DNA of 64,000 nucleotides from OMG group bacterium (GTDB lineage Bacteria; Pseudomonadota; Gammaproteobacteria; Pseudomonadales; Azotimanducaceae): assembly GCA_012267385.1 (NCBI GenBank), contig JAAXGW010000043.1, positions 62,001 through 126,000 on the forward strand. The letters are read 5' to 3'. The position numbers and the translations under genes are program-made. The stretch's first letter is position 1. Each line of letters opens with the position of its first letter. Below, piece by piece: positions 63,241 through 64,000 of the stretch. A model generated the notes under the pieces. That model had not been told where the DNA came from. It ran no database searches and saw nothing but the letters and a program-made list of their open reading frames with translations.

Positions 63241-63915
63241 ATGTCACCTGACGAGCTTAAGCGGAAGGTTGCTGAAGCAGCGTTTATATATTTAGAACAT
63301 CTGGTCCAAGCAGATTGGGTGCTTGGTATCGGTACGGGTTCAACCGTGAATCGTTTCATTGATTGTCTCGCAGAGTCGAGTCAAACTTTCGTGGGTGCAG
63401 TATCGAGTTCAGTACAAACCACCGAGCGGCTAAAGACTTACAACATCAAAGTAATAGATATCAACGATGTCTCCGAAGTTATGGTGTACGTCGATGGTGC
63501 CGACGAAGTGGATCCGAGGTTTGCTTTGATTAAAGGTGGAGGCGGGGCACTTACAAGAGAGAAAATAGTCGCTTCGATGGCGAACAAATTTGTATGCATC
63601 GTAGATGAGAGTAAGTTGGTAGATTGTCTTGGTGATTTTCCTGTCCCAGTTGAAGTACTCCCGTTAGCAAGTCACACAGTTGCAACACAGCTCAGCAAAC
63701 TGGGTGGACACCCTAAACTAAGGTCGGGGTTGACTGACAACGGTAACTGTATCCTAGACGTGAGTGGGCTTGAAATAGACGAACCCGACTATTGGGAACG
63801 AACCATCAACGACATACCTGGTGTGGTTACCACTGGTATTTTCTCGTTACACCGACCTCAGGAAATATTTGTAGCAAGAGCTGACGGCAGCATAGATCAC
63901 AGAGTGGGTCCCTAA
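63241..63915 (+). CDS. rpiA: Ribose-5-phosphate isomerase A
   Basis: 224 residues. VLGIGTGSTVNRFI (phosphate loop), VYVDGADEVDPRFALIKGGGGALTREKIVA and the C-terminal ITDNGNCILD-like GLTDNGNCILDV are the RpiA motifs. It interconverts ribose-5-P and ribulose-5-P. GTG 63238 or ATG 63241 begins the frame, 8-11 bp after def. The 85 bp to the window edge show no gene start. Confidence 0.96.
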   Translation: MSPDELKRKVAEAAFIYLEHLVQADWVLGIGTGSTVNRFIDCLAESSQTFVGAVSSSVQTTERLKTYNIKVIDINDVSEVMVYVDGADEVDPRFALIKGGGGALTREKIVASMANKFVCIVDESKLVDCLGDFPVPVEVLPLASHTVATQLSKLGGHPKLRSGLTDNGNCILDVSGLEIDEPDYWERTINDIPGVVTTGIFSLHRPQEIFVARADGSIDHRVGP

Positions 63916-64000
63916 GAGGTTTACAACACAGTCCACGAAGACGAAGAGCCATTTCTATGGATCCGAAATTTCGGTAATGGGAATTGAATACAACGTTTAC

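Noticed and set aside
1-64000. CRISPR arrays, prophage structural genes and rRNA or tRNA genes
   Set aside because: Looked for regular direct repeats, phage gene sets and tRNA T-loop motifs in intergenic DNA; none seen by eye.

Overview
The window reads as a contiguous chromosomal segment of a free-living gammaproteobacterium with moderate GC content and very tight gene packing. Many genes overlap by 4 bp and many convergent ends overlap. The evidence for Gammaproteobacteria is gene order: ygfB-pepP-ubiH-gcvT-gcvH-gcvP divergent from zapA, followed by 6S RNA and ygfA; yicC divergent from rph-pyrE; ftsY-ftsE-ftsX; lgt-thyA-folA; rpmB-rpmG-mutM-coaD; and coaC-coaB-algC. An EnvZ/OmpR-type pair and an LpxL-type lipid A acyltransferase agree with this. 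I cannot name a genus.

Layout. 1-4.7 kb: 5' end of a ClpP-like gene, an EnvZ-like kinase with a double-receiver OmpR-like regulator, an acidic secreted protein and a thiolase. 4.8-9.4 kb: alpha/beta hydrolase, a CinA-like/nucleotidyltransferase fusion, a dihydropteridine-reductase-like SDR, a hotdog thioesterase, a CoA-type Nudix hydrolase and msrA. 9.4-18.2 kb: a Sel1-repeat lipoprotein, mnmH, a eukaryote-like ileS, an S9 peptidase and idi. 18.2-19.1 kb: an AT-rich patch holding two tandem copies of a two-gene cassette for tiny membrane proteins, one copy containing a 59-codon gene easily missed. 19.2-31 kb: gmk, yicC, rph, pyrE, algC, coaB, coaC, rpmB, rpmG, mutM, coaD, a frameshifted beta-barrel gene, rsmD and ftsYEX. 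31-46 kb: a secreted subtilisin-like protease, a TonB-dependent receptor, a DUF192 protein, an LpxL-like acyltransferase, ilvE, argE, hemE, fabV, dapD, folA, thyA and lgt. 46.7-50.0 kb: a mobile element. 50.2-63.9 kb: ptsP, rppH, a split-P-protein glycine cleavage operon, ubiH-like, pepP, ygfB, zapA, an orphan DNA methyltransferase, 6S RNA, ygfA, def and rpiA.

The most remarkable object is a complete 3,249-bp IS1595-family element (46724-49972). It has 26-bp terminal inverted repeats (24/26 matching), a perfect 8-bp target duplication (TAAATCTG), an ISXO2-like transposase and an opposing cargo operon. The cargo encodes a beta-class DNA methyltransferase fused to a T5orf172/GIY-YIG-like domain, a ClpP-like serine protease and a 49-aa basic protein. 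Each terminal repeat carries a TTGACA box placed as the -35 element of a promoter firing inward, one for the transposase and one for the cargo. The element splits an NRDE/TANGO2-family gene whose two halves lie on either side.

Other points: mutM whose only workable start codon is ATC (catalytic Pro follows directly); coaC and coaB separated only by one in-frame amber codon; a REC-REC-wHTH regulator with no standard start codon for its first receiver; and a CinA-like domain that has lost its catalytic Ser and Lys but is fused to an NMN-adenylyltransferase-like domain. All family assignments come from reading motifs and gene order by eye; no database search was run.
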